DNA of 64,000 nucleotides from Dyella monticola. Lineage in GTDB: Bacteria > Pseudomonadota > Gammaproteobacteria > Xanthomonadales > Rhodanobacteraceae. Each line of letters starts with the position of its first letter. Positions within the stretch are counted from its first letter, which is position 1. The notes below the pieces were generated by a model. It saw nothing but the letters and a program-made list of their open reading frames with translations, ran no database searches and was not told the origin of the DNA. The stretch spans positions 1 to 64,000 of the forward strand of contig NZ_QRBE01000003.1 in assembly GCF_003363155.1 (NCBI RefSeq), in the 5' to 3' direction. This document shows, in pieces, positions 36,427 through 44,576 of the stretch. The translations under genes were made by a program, and so were the position numbers.

Positions 36427-37835
36427 GGCGCCCCCGCAATATCGAGATCATCAATGCGAATAGTTGGTTGGCCCACGCCGACGGTGACGGTTTGCCCGTG
36501 CTTTCTGCAGCGCCCAACGCCTGGGTCCATTTCCAAGTCATTGCCGATCATCGTGATGCCCCTTAGAAAATCCACTGCTGTGCCCGATACAAAAAAACTT
36601 TTAATCGGCGTTCCGATCGTCCCGTGCGCTATCAAATACGCCTCGATGACCTCGAAAACGAAGCGTCCTGTGACCGGATGAACCTGGCCGCGGCCAAGGG
36701 TTCGAGCGTAGATGCCGTGATCCACACTGGCGACGATTTCCGAAGGGGAGTGTGGGCCTGCGCCGAGGTAGGTGTTGGTCATCCGCGGAATCGGCCGGTG
36801 GGCATAAGACTGCCGGCGCGCATTACCTGTCGGGCGAACGCCATCGTATAGGGCTGTCTTCCTGTTATGCAGTACCGCCTTCAATACGCCACGTTCGACC
36901 AGACAGACGCGTCCCGCCTCCTGCCCTTCATCGTCGATACGACTCGTGCCCCACAAGCCGGGGAGAGTCCCATCGTCGAACACATTTACCAATTCCGACG
37001 CGACGCGCGAGCCGATTTTTCCAGCAAAAGCTGAGGTGTTCGCCTGCATGGAATCCGCCTCGAGAAAATGGCCAACCGTCTCGTGTAGCAACATCCCATT
37101 CCAGCCAGGGGCAAAGATCACCGGAATCCGACCCTGCGGTGTCGGCTTGGCGAGCATCTGAGCAACGGCCATGCGTTTGGCCGCGTCCAGGGCTTTGTGC
37201 ATGCCACCAGCGTCATGCAGTGCGGCATATGTCGTGCGCCCACCCGCGCCGGCCCCACCTCTACCCACGAGACCGTGATACTGGACAGTCACATCGCAGC
37301 GAAACTGCGTCTGGGGGCGATGGTCGGCCACCAGCAGGCCCGAGGTATCGGCAATTAGAATGTCTTCGCAAGCTCCGGCCAAGCTCATGGCTACCTCGCT
37401 GACCTCGATATCCCCCTTGCAAGCGTATTCATTCAGCTCGTAAAGCATGGAAATCCGGTCTTCAATCTCTGTCTGGTGCTCGCGCGTTCTCGTCGTCTGA
37501 AATGGCGGTGGTTCTTCTGTCTCTGGATCAACGCTACCGGCTACGACGCTGCATGCCTTGTCGACGTCTCGGGTGGCCAGCGAGCTCGACGACGCGAAGC
37601 GCGAACCGCCGCCTACATCCAGGCTTGCGCGAATACCTGCCCCGGAGCCGATCGTGTGGCGACCTCCGTTGATGCGTCCTTGCTCCATCGCCAGTTCTTC
37701 GTGCCATGCTCGTTGAAAAAAGAGATCGCCCGACACTCCACGACCATCCAGCATGCCAAGCCAACGCTCCAACTGCATGCCGGAGAGGCCAATACGATCC
37801 ATGCAGACGGATGGGGCGAGAGAGTCGATGCTCAC
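36423..37835 (-). CDS. TldD/PmbA family metalloprotease
   Basis: 470 residues. The TldD metal-site motif is LLHETVGHFLEAD (HExxxH, about residue 250), and the conserved C-terminal Cys/Lys region is GRCRKHGQTVTVGVGQPTIRI, so the enzyme looks active. TldD with TldE trims the leader of microcin B17 and degrades unfolded small peptides such as CcdA. Here a single TldD-type subunit occurs without a TldE beside it. The likely start is a GTG at 37835: it overlaps the stop of the HAAS gene as GTGA and has GGGGAG nine bases upstream, while the ATG at 37802 has no ribosome binding site. Its place between the HAAS protein and the adaptor argues for a processing role in peptide export. Confidence 0.85.
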   Translation of the reverse strand: MSIDSLAPSVCMDRIGLSGMQLERWLGMLDGRGVSGDLFFQRAWHEELAMEQGRINGGRHTIGSGAGIRASLDVGGGSRFASSSSLATRDVDKACSVVAGSVDPETEEPPPFQTTRTREHQTEIEDRISMLYELNEYACKGDIEVSEVAMSLAGACEDILIADTSGLLVADHRPQTQFRCDVTVQYHGLVGRGGAGAGGRTTYAALHDAGGMHKALDAAKRMAVAQMLAKPTPQGRIPVIFAPGWNGMLLHETVGHFLEADSMQANTSAFAGKIGSRVASELVNVFDDGTLPGLWGTSRIDDEGQEAGRVCLVERGVLKAVLHNRKTALYDGVRPTGNARRQSYAHRPIPRMTNTYLGAGPHSPSEIVASVDHGIYARTLGRGQVHPVTGRFVFEVIEAYLIAHGTIGTPIKSFFVSGTAVDFLRGITMIGNDLEMDPGVGRCRKHGQTVTVGVGQPTIRIDDLDIAGAP

Positions 37836-38800
37836 ACGCCTACTCCCCGAATCTTCCGAACATCGAGAACCCAGCGATACACCGCCCAGATGAAACCGCC
37901 CCACCAGGCAATCGAAAGAACCAACGCACCTACCTTGGCTACAACCGCAATCTTCGTGTAATCGCCCATGACATCAGCAACGTTTGTCCACGCCGTGGCG
38001 GAGGGGCCGCCGGTGCCTATCAGCAAGATGAAAGCGCAAACCAGCATCAGCCCTCGCAAAGCGACCGAGGCGCCTCCCGGCACGAATCGGCGACGAATGA
38101 TTGCAATGACGTAATCGGCAATCAATGCGCCAACGAAAACATCGGCAACCGGCATTAATTTGGTAATAGCTTCCGGTCGAAAAAGCGGAATGATGCGTAT
38201 CCCATCTTGGATATAGGGAAGGCCCACCCATGCCGGATGGATACCCGCCAACATCACCAGCAATGTCGCGATGATGACGCGAATCGTACGGCGACGTCGC
38301 GAAGAACGTCGCTCGTACCTGCGGTGCAGTTTTTTTTGAAAAATGAGATCGGGAGGTGTCGTTCGTGCGAAGCCGAAACGATCGAGCAGAGCGAAAGTAA
38401 TTGTTGTAATCAAGAACGAGGACGTGAGGCCACCCCAAACATGGCGCATTACGGCCGAGCCATCGATCGGGCCACCACGCATGGCTGAGGTAGCACCAGC
38501 TATTGCGGCGACGATTACCAGAAGCCATTGTGCGACGATGACCTTTTGGTAAATCGGGTACATAAGTGAACCGATCAGGGCCCGGGAAGGGGGGCGAAGC
38601 GATGCCGCTATGGCCTCTGGCGATTGGCGTTTCGCAATGACTTGGACCATGGCAACGTCGGTCGGTACACTGGGATGGCTGCGTCGATAATCATCGAGCT
38701 CATCATCCAAATCCGCTTTTAGCTCCGCCTGTACTTCATCGGTGAGCTGGCTCGGTAACAGGGAAGCCAGTTGCGCCAGATAGGTCTCGAAAGCATTCAT
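37832..38800 (-). CDS. HAAS-domain multi-pass membrane protein
   Basis: 322 residues. The N-terminal 75 (FETYLAQLASLLPSQL...ELKADLDDELDDYRRSHP...) match the helical HAAS domain commonly paired with PadR regulators: it carries the typical pattern of a short helix, an acidic amphipathic helix and a final SPEAIAASL. About six membrane helices follow (about 88-104, 122-140, 172-190, 218-235, 245-262 and 280-305). Known HAAS proteins are thought to pass an envelope signal to a PadR partner; a PadR gene lies four genes upstream in the same operon. The large membrane part has no known function. Confidence 0.7.
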   Translation of the reverse strand: MNAFETYLAQLASLLPSQLTDEVQAELKADLDDELDDYRRSHPSVPTDVAMVQVIAKRQSPEAIAASLRPPSRALIGSLMYPIYQKVIVAQWLLVIVAAIAGATSAMRGGPIDGSAVMRHVWGGLTSSFLITTITFALLDRFGFARTTPPDLIFQKKLHRRYERRSSRRRRTIRVIIATLLVMLAGIHPAWVGLPYIQDGIRIIPLFRPEAITKLMPVADVFVGALIADYVIAIIRRRFVPGGASVALRGLMLVCAFILLIGTGGPSATAWTNVADVMGDYTKIAVVAKVGALVLSIAWWGGFIWAVYRWVLDVRKIRGVGV

Positions 38801-38825
38801 AGTGGCTCTCCACTGTTAGTGAATG

Positions 38826-40115
38826 TCAGGTGTAGCGCAGCCCAGAGACCAATTCGCGGTTCAAAAACACGATGCCTGGTACCGCGCTACCGACGATGCC
38901 AAGAGCCAGCGCGATACGGGCGCTCGCAAGAACGGCCGAAGGATCCAGGTGGAAAACGAAAGCTATCTGCGTAAAGCCGGCACCCGCAGTGCTAAACACG
39001 TGTCCTGATAGGGCGAGCCAGACAAAGCCGACCGTCATAACGCCCCCAGCGAGTGCGAGAAGCGCACCCTCTATGCAGAATGCTACGACCACGCCGATGC
39101 TCGAAAAGCCGATGGCGCGCAGGGTGGACATTTCGCACATGCGCTCTTCCGCTACGGTGAACATCGTATTGAGTACCGCGAAGAATGCGCCCAGTCCCAA
39201 CAGGATGGCGATGCATACGGAAAAAATACGGATTACCTGGGTGAACACTTTCGACTGGGAGGCATAGAAGTGCCGTGTGCTATCCACCTCAAGGTTCAGG
39301 CGGGAATTTGCACGCGCCCAAGCCGTTAGCGTGGACAGACCCTGTGCGCCATTTAGACGAACCACGACATCCTGGTAGTCGTTGCGGCCGAAGGCCGAGG
39401 CCAGCGTAACACTGTCGCCCCAAAGTTCAGCGTCGTGAGCATCTCCGCTACGGAGGACGCCGACAATGCGCCAGGGCTCACCATTGATGGTCACTGTGGC
39501 ACCGATCGGGTCGCCATCGAATTGGCCGGACAGATTCGCTCCGGCCACTAACTCGTGGACACCTGAGCGGAACATTCGACCCTCAATCAAGTGGGATGAC
39601 GCATACACCAGGTTGGCCAGCGCAGACACGCCGCGTACGTGAAGGTGACGACCCTTCAAATCCTCCGCGGTGATGGCAAGCTCCTGGGACGCCACTCCCT
39701 CGCCTGAGGCTGTGCGAGCGACTCCGTCCGCACTCACAATACGACTAACGACGTCCCGCGATAACGATGAGTCCGCCTCGGTGCGTGCGCCTTGCTTGAG
39801 GATAATGGCGGTCGCATCGTCTCCGGTCGACTGCATGATCCCATCCAGGCCAGTACCGACCGAACGCATTCCAACGTAGGTTGCGCATACGGCACCTACG
39901 CCAACCATGATGACTAGGGCTGCGGCTTGCCGCTGGAGCAGAAGCGTGAGCGCCGATCTCAGTAAGAGCAGGATTGGACGTCCTGGTCTTGTCAGCCAAA
40001 TCACTAAAGCAACGGCCACGACTCCTGCCGCAATCCAGCGAATGTCCAGGAGGAGAATCGCCAACGCGGCGAGCAACGCGACACTAATCTGAAGGAGGGA
40101 TATCAAGGTGCGCAT
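38826..40115 (-). CDS. FtsX-like (MacB-type) ABC transporter permease
   Basis: 429 residues. The N-terminal helices (about 8-45, and 68-85 with LVIMVGVGAVCATYVGM) are followed by a periplasmic MacB_PCD-like domain (about 90-275) and three C-terminal helices with the typical coupling motif AEERMCEMSTLRAIGFSS. Mechanotransmission-type permeases work with a LolD-class ATPase; one lies upstream in the operon. Two different FtsX-like permeases in a row suggest a heterodimer of LolC/LolE or HrtB-like kind. An extra hydrophobic N-terminal hairpin, not usual in MacB, is present. Confidence 0.86.
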   Translation of the reverse strand: MRTLISLLQISVALLAALAILLLDIRWIAAGVVAVALVIWLTRPGRPILLLLRSALTLLLQRQAAALVIMVGVGAVCATYVGMRSVGTGLDGIMQSTGDDATAIILKQGARTEADSSLSRDVVSRIVSADGVARTASGEGVASQELAITAEDLKGRHLHVRGVSALANLVYASSHLIEGRMFRSGVHELVAGANLSGQFDGDPIGATVTINGEPWRIVGVLRSGDAHDAELWGDSVTLASAFGRNDYQDVVVRLNGAQGLSTLTAWARANSRLNLEVDSTRHFYASQSKVFTQVIRIFSVCIAILLGLGAFFAVLNTMFTVAEERMCEMSTLRAIGFSSIGVVVAFCIEGALLALAGGVMTVGFVWLALSGHVFSTAGAGFTQIAFVFHLDPSAVLASARIALALGIVGSAVPGIVFLNRELVSGLRYT

Positions 40116-40124
40116 GGTCGACCC

Positions 40125-41291
40125 TCACTGCGCTTGTTTAAGCGCGCTAGCCATATTGAGACGCGCCGCCTGGGCGGCACCAAATGAACCTGCCAAAGCA
40201 GCGAGCGCGAGGGTCCCGCACGCCACCACGGCAAAGGTGCCAAGATTCACAACGGGTACGGGAAAATTCGACACATGGCTCGCATGCAGGCACCGGCACA
40301 GGCCAGCTATCAATAAAGCGCCAACGACAACGCCCGTGGCCACTTGACCAACGCTTTCGTAGATCACCATCCGTGCGATCGTGCTGCGTGTGTAGCCGAT
40401 CGCCCGCAACGTCGCATGTTCGACCGAGCGGCGGCGTACGGCATGGGTCAGCGACGTAGCTGTCACGAGTACTAACGTAAAGATCGAAGCGATCACCACC
40501 ATCCGGATGGCGCCACTTAGATCTCCCATTTGCCGAAAGAGGGAGAGCAAGAGAGCTTGCGCGGTCTGTGTCCGCGTCGGATGGTCTGAATTGGCCGTGG
40601 CCCTGTCTATGGCCTGAGAAACCGCGTCCGGCGACGCACCCGTTTCGAGGCGAACTTTGAAAAGACCTACCGCATCGGAACGAACCGCACGGGACTCATT
40701 AAGGTAATCCCAGCGCACCAGTGCGATATTGTCGAACTTTGCGCGATCAGCGGTTAGCCCGTGATAAATACCAAGTATTTCAAACAGCTCGCTATCGCCA
40801 CCCTCCTTATTGACAAATCCGGTGATGCGAAGAGGGATCTGCTGTCCTACTTTCCAACCATTATGCTCAGCTAGCTGTTCGCCGACCAGAATGCCGTCGC
40901 GTGTCCTTGTGAAATTGATTTGCTGATCGTTGGAGAGAGACAACCCCTGAAGCGCGTCGGTAGGTAGACTGACAGCCGCCAAAATCAATTGATTGGTCGG
41001 TTGCTGATAGACCGCCAGATAGCCGCTCTGGTAATACACATTGCGCACACCAGGCACCTTTGCAATGGTGTCGTGCAAAGCGACCGGCAATGGCGATTGC
41101 GTCGAGTATCGCGAGGTCACCGCTAAAATATCGGCGCCCGAAGACCCCGCGGAAGGATGAAAAACCTGGTAAACCGCACCAAGTAGACCGAGCAATACAA
41201 AGACCATTGCAACCGTGGCAACCGTCAGAAAACCGCGTAGGCGATTGCGGAAGGGCTTCGCGTAAGAGAGATAAATTGAGACCATGGTCAT
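40125..41291 (-). CDS. FtsX-like ABC transporter permease, second subunit
   Basis: 388 residues. One N-terminal helix (about 20-42), a periplasmic domain (about 45-255) and three C-terminal helices (about 265-290, 318-338 and 352-375) around the motif RRRSVEHATLRAIGYTRST. Partner of the 429-residue permease nine bases downstream. The ATG overlaps the stop of the upstream ATPase gene by four bases. Confidence 0.87.
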   Translation of the reverse strand: MTMVSIYLSYAKPFRNRLRGFLTVATVAMVFVLLGLLGAVYQVFHPSAGSSGADILAVTSRYSTQSPLPVALHDTIAKVPGVRNVYYQSGYLAVYQQPTNQLILAAVSLPTDALQGLSLSNDQQINFTRTRDGILVGEQLAEHNGWKVGQQIPLRITGFVNKEGGDSELFEILGIYHGLTADRAKFDNIALVRWDYLNESRAVRSDAVGLFKVRLETGASPDAVSQAIDRATANSDHPTRTQTAQALLLSLFRQMGDLSGAIRMVVIASIFTLVLVTATSLTHAVRRRSVEHATLRAIGYTRSTIARMVIYESVGQVATGVVVGALLIAGLCRCLHASHVSNFPVPVVNLGTFAVVACGTLALAALAGSFGAAQAARLNMASALKQAQ

Positions 41292-41980
41292 GCCACCCGC
41301 AATACCGGCTCGTCAACCGAGCCCTTGTCGAGCACAACGACACGATCGGCATATGCCGCCGCCTTAGGATCGTGTGTGACCATGACAAGGGTGACCCCAT
41401 TCACGCCCCTAAGCTCAGCTAGCAACGCGAGTATCTCGTCAGCTGCCTCGCGATCGAGGTTTCCCGTCGGTTCATCGCAGATAAGCAATGAAGGTCCACC
41501 GACGATGGCCCTGGCGATGGCTACTCGCTGTTGCTGGCCACCGGAAAGTTGTCGCGGCTTGTGATTGGCGCGCTCGCTCAACCCAACCAGATCCAAAGCG
41601 GTACGACTGCGACGCAGGCGTTCGGAGCGGTTTAGAGCCGTAAGCATGAGGGGAACCTCGACATTCGCCAGTGCGCTTAGCGAAGGCAGCAGGTTATAGG
41701 ACTGGAAAACAAACCCAACATGAGCCGAGCGCCAGCGACCCAGCGCAGCATCCGAAAGCGCTTCGAGCGACTGAGCTCGAAAGCGGATCCGTCCACCGGA
41801 AGGACGATCGATGCCGCCAATAAGATTGAGCAAGGTGGTCTTACCCGATCCGGAAGGCCCCATCAACGCGATGAATTCGCCTTCGGCAACACGAAGGTTT
41901 ATATCCTTCAACACGTTTACCGCGGTCTCGCCAGAACCGTAGCTCTTATTTAGCTGAGAGAGTTCGATGAGAACATTCAC
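41288..41980 (-). CDS. ABC transporter ATPase, LolD/MacB class
   Basis: 230 residues. Walker A GPSGSGKTT (about 39-47), signature LSGGQQQRVAIARA, Walker B LLICDEPTGNLD and the switch His in VTHD. LolD/MacB ATPases drive FtsX-like permeases by mechanotransmission. The start is GTG at 41980, overlapping the PadR stop as GTGA, with a consensus ribosome binding site AAGGAGAATTGGC. Confidence 0.95.
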   Translation of the reverse strand: MNVLIELSQLNKSYGSGETAVNVLKDINLRVAEGEFIALMGPSGSGKTTLLNLIGGIDRPSGGRIRFRAQSLEALSDAALGRWRSAHVGFVFQSYNLLPSLSALANVEVPLMLTALNRSERLRRSRTALDLVGLSERANHKPRQLSGGQQQRVAIARAIVGGPSLLICDEPTGNLDREAADEILALLAELRGVNGVTLVMVTHDPKAAAYADRVVVLDKGSVDEPVLRVA

Positions 41981-42381
41981 GCCAATTCTCCTTGATAGCG
42001 ATAAATGGAATCACAGTTAGCCGGGAGCGACTCGCCAGGATGGTCGCAACAGGTTTGGCGCCGGACTTCTATGACGATGTCGGAAAGCCGGTGGAACTGG
42101 TCGAACATGTTCGCCACGTAGGCTTCGCCATCCGTCGTAAGGGCGTAGAACTTGCGCATGCGATCTCCCCTCGTTTCCCAGCGCCCCATCAGATACCCGC
42201 CGCGCTCGAGCCTTTTCAATAGCGGATAAAGGGTTCCTTCCTTTATGGTCACTCCCAGCGTTTCCAAGGAGCGCCTGACTGCGTACCCATGGTTCTCGTC
42301 CTTGAGAAATAGCAGCACAAGAATGATGAGTATGCCCCGCCGCATTTCGCTCACGTCCCGCTGAACAGTCGCTTCCTTCAT
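41977..42381 (-). CDS. PadR family transcriptional regulator
   Basis: 134 residues. Winged helix domain: RRGILIILVLLFLKDENHGYAVRRSLE, then IKEGTLYPLLKRLERGGYLMGRWE, and the wing RKFYALTTDGEAYV. PadR proteins bind short inverted repeats and respond to small molecules or membrane stress. The ATG at 42381 is chosen because GGAG lies seven bases upstream; an ATG at 42399 is possible. The same frame stays open for 600 bases upstream inside the permease gene, which is not coding. It sits inside the transporter operon, between the ABC-2 pair and the LolD-type ATPase. Confidence 0.9.
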   Translation of the reverse strand: MKEATVQRDVSEMRRGILIILVLLFLKDENHGYAVRRSLETLGVTIKEGTLYPLLKRLERGGYLMGRWETRGDRMRKFYALTTDGEAYVANMFDQFHRLSDIVIEVRRQTCCDHPGESLPANCDSIYRYQGELA

Positions 42382-42419
42382 CGCATTCTCCGAAGTCATT
42401 TCGGCACAAGGGATGTCGT

Positions 42420-43202
42420 TTAGTAGCCACTCACCAGGCCGCGTTGTTTCGCGACCTTCACCGCGCGATCGAGCATCACATACCCCAATGCGAACCAAGC
42501 CAGGCCGTTTGTCAGGCAGATTACGTAGTCGGTCGTGCTCATGGCCGAGTGCTGGGAAAGCAAACGCCCAAGCATTTGCGCGGACGGATTGATCGGGACT
42601 AAGTCGGTCAGCATTCCAAACGACCCGCCATGTCCACCAAGCGGCGCCGCAACCAGCGCAAGCATGATGAACTGCCCGAGGCTCAAGAGCGATTGGACAC
42701 GTTTGACCACCATGGCGTAGCCGGCCACAAGCAGGCCAAGGCCGATCGACGCCAGAATCACGCATAAAAACGGAATCAACGCATTGATCGAATAATGCAG
42801 ACGAACGCCGGTGAACAGGCAAATGATCGACAGCACCAAGGCAACAAGCACCAGATGGTGTACCAATCCGCTGAACACGCGTACGACAATGAAGCTCGCA
42901 AAGCGGCAGGGAGCTAGAAAAATCTGCTCTAAGATGCCGGTCCGTGCATCGTCGGAAATTTGTGCGCCGGGACCAGCGAACAAGCCGGTCGTTGTCAACC
43001 ATACGACGTAAGTCGCCACCGTCAAGGCAAGCCTCTGATCGCTTACTTGGGCGCCACCAGCCAAATAACGAGAGCCGAAGAAAATGCCCATAAAAAACAA
43101 GGTAAAGACAATTGCCCCAAGAACCGACTCAATGGGATAGCGTTTGATCGTAATAATGTTCTTGCGCATTTCGGCATACGCGAGCAAGGTAAACATGGTC
43201 AA
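42420..43202 (-). CDS. ABC-2 type transporter permease
   Basis: 260 residues with about six membrane helices, first near residues 28-48 (ESVLGAIVFTLFFMGIFFGS). The segment LEQIFLAPCRFASFIVVRVFSG is characteristic of ABC-2 permeases. It exports drugs, lipids or peptides together with the ATPase encoded just upstream (four-base overlap). Confidence 0.88.
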   Translation of the reverse strand: MTMFTLLAYAEMRKNIITIKRYPIESVLGAIVFTLFFMGIFFGSRYLAGGAQVSDQRLALTVATYVVWLTTTGLFAGPGAQISDDARTGILEQIFLAPCRFASFIVVRVFSGLVHHLVLVALVLSIICLFTGVRLHYSINALIPFLCVILASIGLGLLVAGYAMVVKRVQSLLSLGQFIMLALVAAPLGGHGGSFGMLTDLVPINPSAQMLGRLLSQHSAMSTTDYVICLTNGLAWFALGYVMLDRAVKVAKQRGLVSGY

Positions 43203-44107
43203 TCCCTCACAGTTCGTAGAAAGGTGGAGGTGATGTCGCTTGCCTCGCGCGTCAGCGTGCCTAATGTCATGGGTCTCAATACGTCGAACACCTCGTATAG
43301 CTTTTCCTCTGGGAACGTAAGCGCGCGTTCGCCTATGACCACGCCCAGCGCGCCCAAAACTTCAGCGCGGGATCGATCAAGTCCATCGACGCTCAACGAA
43401 TAAAGGTTGGTCGAGCCTCGCGTGAGGAATGCCTTGATGTCCTCCGCCAGTTTGATTCGGCCCGATTGAAGCACGGCAACATGGTCGGAAAGCATTTCCA
43501 CTGTGTCCATCTGATGCGATGTAAGGATGATCGCCGTGCCGTCGTCTTTTAGCTGCTTGAGATAAGCGACGATGTTCAACACGTTTTCAAGGTCCACGCC
43601 CAAAGTGGGTTCGTCCAGCAACAACACTTCCGGACGATTGATAACTGCAACCGCCACGGCAAGCCGCTGCTGCATGCCTCGGGAGAGATTGCCTGCCAAG
43701 GTATGGGACCGATCGTCCAGCCCTATTGCCCTGAGCAGTTCATTCACGCGTCCCTTGGAAGCCGAATGACTTAGCCCCTGTACCGCGGCGAAATATTCGA
43801 GGTTCTCTCGTGCCGTGAGCCGCCAATAAATGTTGCGGTTACCCTCGAAAACAGCGCCTACCCGGCAATGTTTTGTGAGCGACCCTTTAATTGGGTGCCC
43901 GTCCAGTTCAAGGTGACCACTATCGGGTTCAATGAGTCCGCAAATCACTTTTATCAGTGTGCTCTTGCCCGCACCATTGAGGCCAAGCACCGCAGTGACG
44001 TAACCGCAATGGATGTCGATGTCGACTCCCGTGAGCGCGATAACATCTGCCGCGCCGTTGCCGCGCCGATAGGTTTTCGAAATCCCTCTAATAGAAAGGC
44101 ACTTCAT
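43199..44107 (-). CDS. ABC-2 type transporter ATPase
   Basis: 302 residues. Walker A GLNGAGKST, signature LSRGMQQRLAVAVA, Walker B VLLLDEPTLGVDLE and switch region TSHQMD. The C-terminal 75 residues form a small extra domain as in drug- and polysaccharide-export ATPases. The ATG at 44107 has GGAGG six bases upstream and is preferred over the upstream ATG at 44131. It is the first gene of the nine-gene operon that ends with the HlyD-type adaptor. Confidence 0.93.
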   Translation of the reverse strand: MKCLSIRGISKTYRRGNGAADVIALTGVDIDIHCGYVTAVLGLNGAGKSTLIKVICGLIEPDSGHLELDGHPIKGSLTKHCRVGAVFEGNRNIYWRLTARENLEYFAAVQGLSHSASKGRVNELLRAIGLDDRSHTLAGNLSRGMQQRLAVAVAVINRPEVLLLDEPTLGVDLENVLNIVAYLKQLKDDGTAIILTSHQMDTVEMLSDHVAVLQSGRIKLAEDIKAFLTRGSTNLYSLSVDGLDRSRAEVLGALGVVIGERALTFPEEKLYEVFDVLRPMTLGTLTREASDITSTFLRTVRD

Positions 44108-44200
44108 ACTGCCTCCGTCTGCCTTGAACAACGCATGCCCATGGGAACCGTCCGTTTAGCCAGTTGTTGCAACCAGACGGTGTAGATGACGATGTGTCCT

Positions 44201-44224
44201 TGTGTATTGATATAACGATACACA
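44201..44224 (-). promoter_or_regulatory. Operator TGTGTAT-N10-ATACACA overlapping the operon promoter
   Basis: Perfect 7-bp inverted repeat; over the full 24 bases 20 positions are symmetric. It covers the -10 region and most of the spacer of the promoter for the ABC/PadR/TldD operon. The same arms and the same 10-base spacing recur at 47364-47385 in front of the GntR gene. Either the PadR or the GntR protein could bind it. Confidence 0.75.
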
Positions 44225-44235
44225 TGGCCTGTCAA
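44207..44235 (-). promoter_or_regulatory. Sigma-70 promoter for the ABC/PadR/TldD/HlyD operon
   Basis: On the minus strand TTGACA (44235-44230) is followed after 17 bases by TATCAA (44212-44207). The predicted transcript starts near 44200, about 90 bases before the ATG at 44107. No gene is seen in the rest of 44108-44576; a perfect 7-bp hairpin GTGAGAC / GTCTCAC at 44441-44459 lies near the end of the neighbouring operon. Confidence 0.65.
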
Positions 44236-44576
44236 CACTTTTTGTAAAAGGCATCGCTCAAGGGTGGGCGAGGTTTCGGCCTGTTGGCGGCCAACCGGGC
44301 GTTGCGGTTGGGCCGGTTCGACGGCATGTTGCGTCTATGGCGTTGTTTTTGCGAGCTCTAATGATCGCTTCGCGAAACCGGTTGTCTGAAAGATGGCGAT
44401 GACGTCCGCCCCAACACAGGTGATTTGATATACGGGAGTAGTGAGACGAGAAGTCTCACGTTGCGCGCATAAATGGCGGCGAAATCGACGCTCAACTTAA
44501 ATTGTTAGTGGCAGCTACACCCGAGCGAAAGCTAATGATCTAGCGCCAACTGCAATGCGGTCGCTAATCGAGCCAC

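Noticed and set aside
42382-43002. N-terminal extension of the PadR frame
   Set aside because: It overlaps the whole ABC-2 permease gene in another frame; PadR homology begins only at about 42360 and a ribosome binding site lies at 42388.
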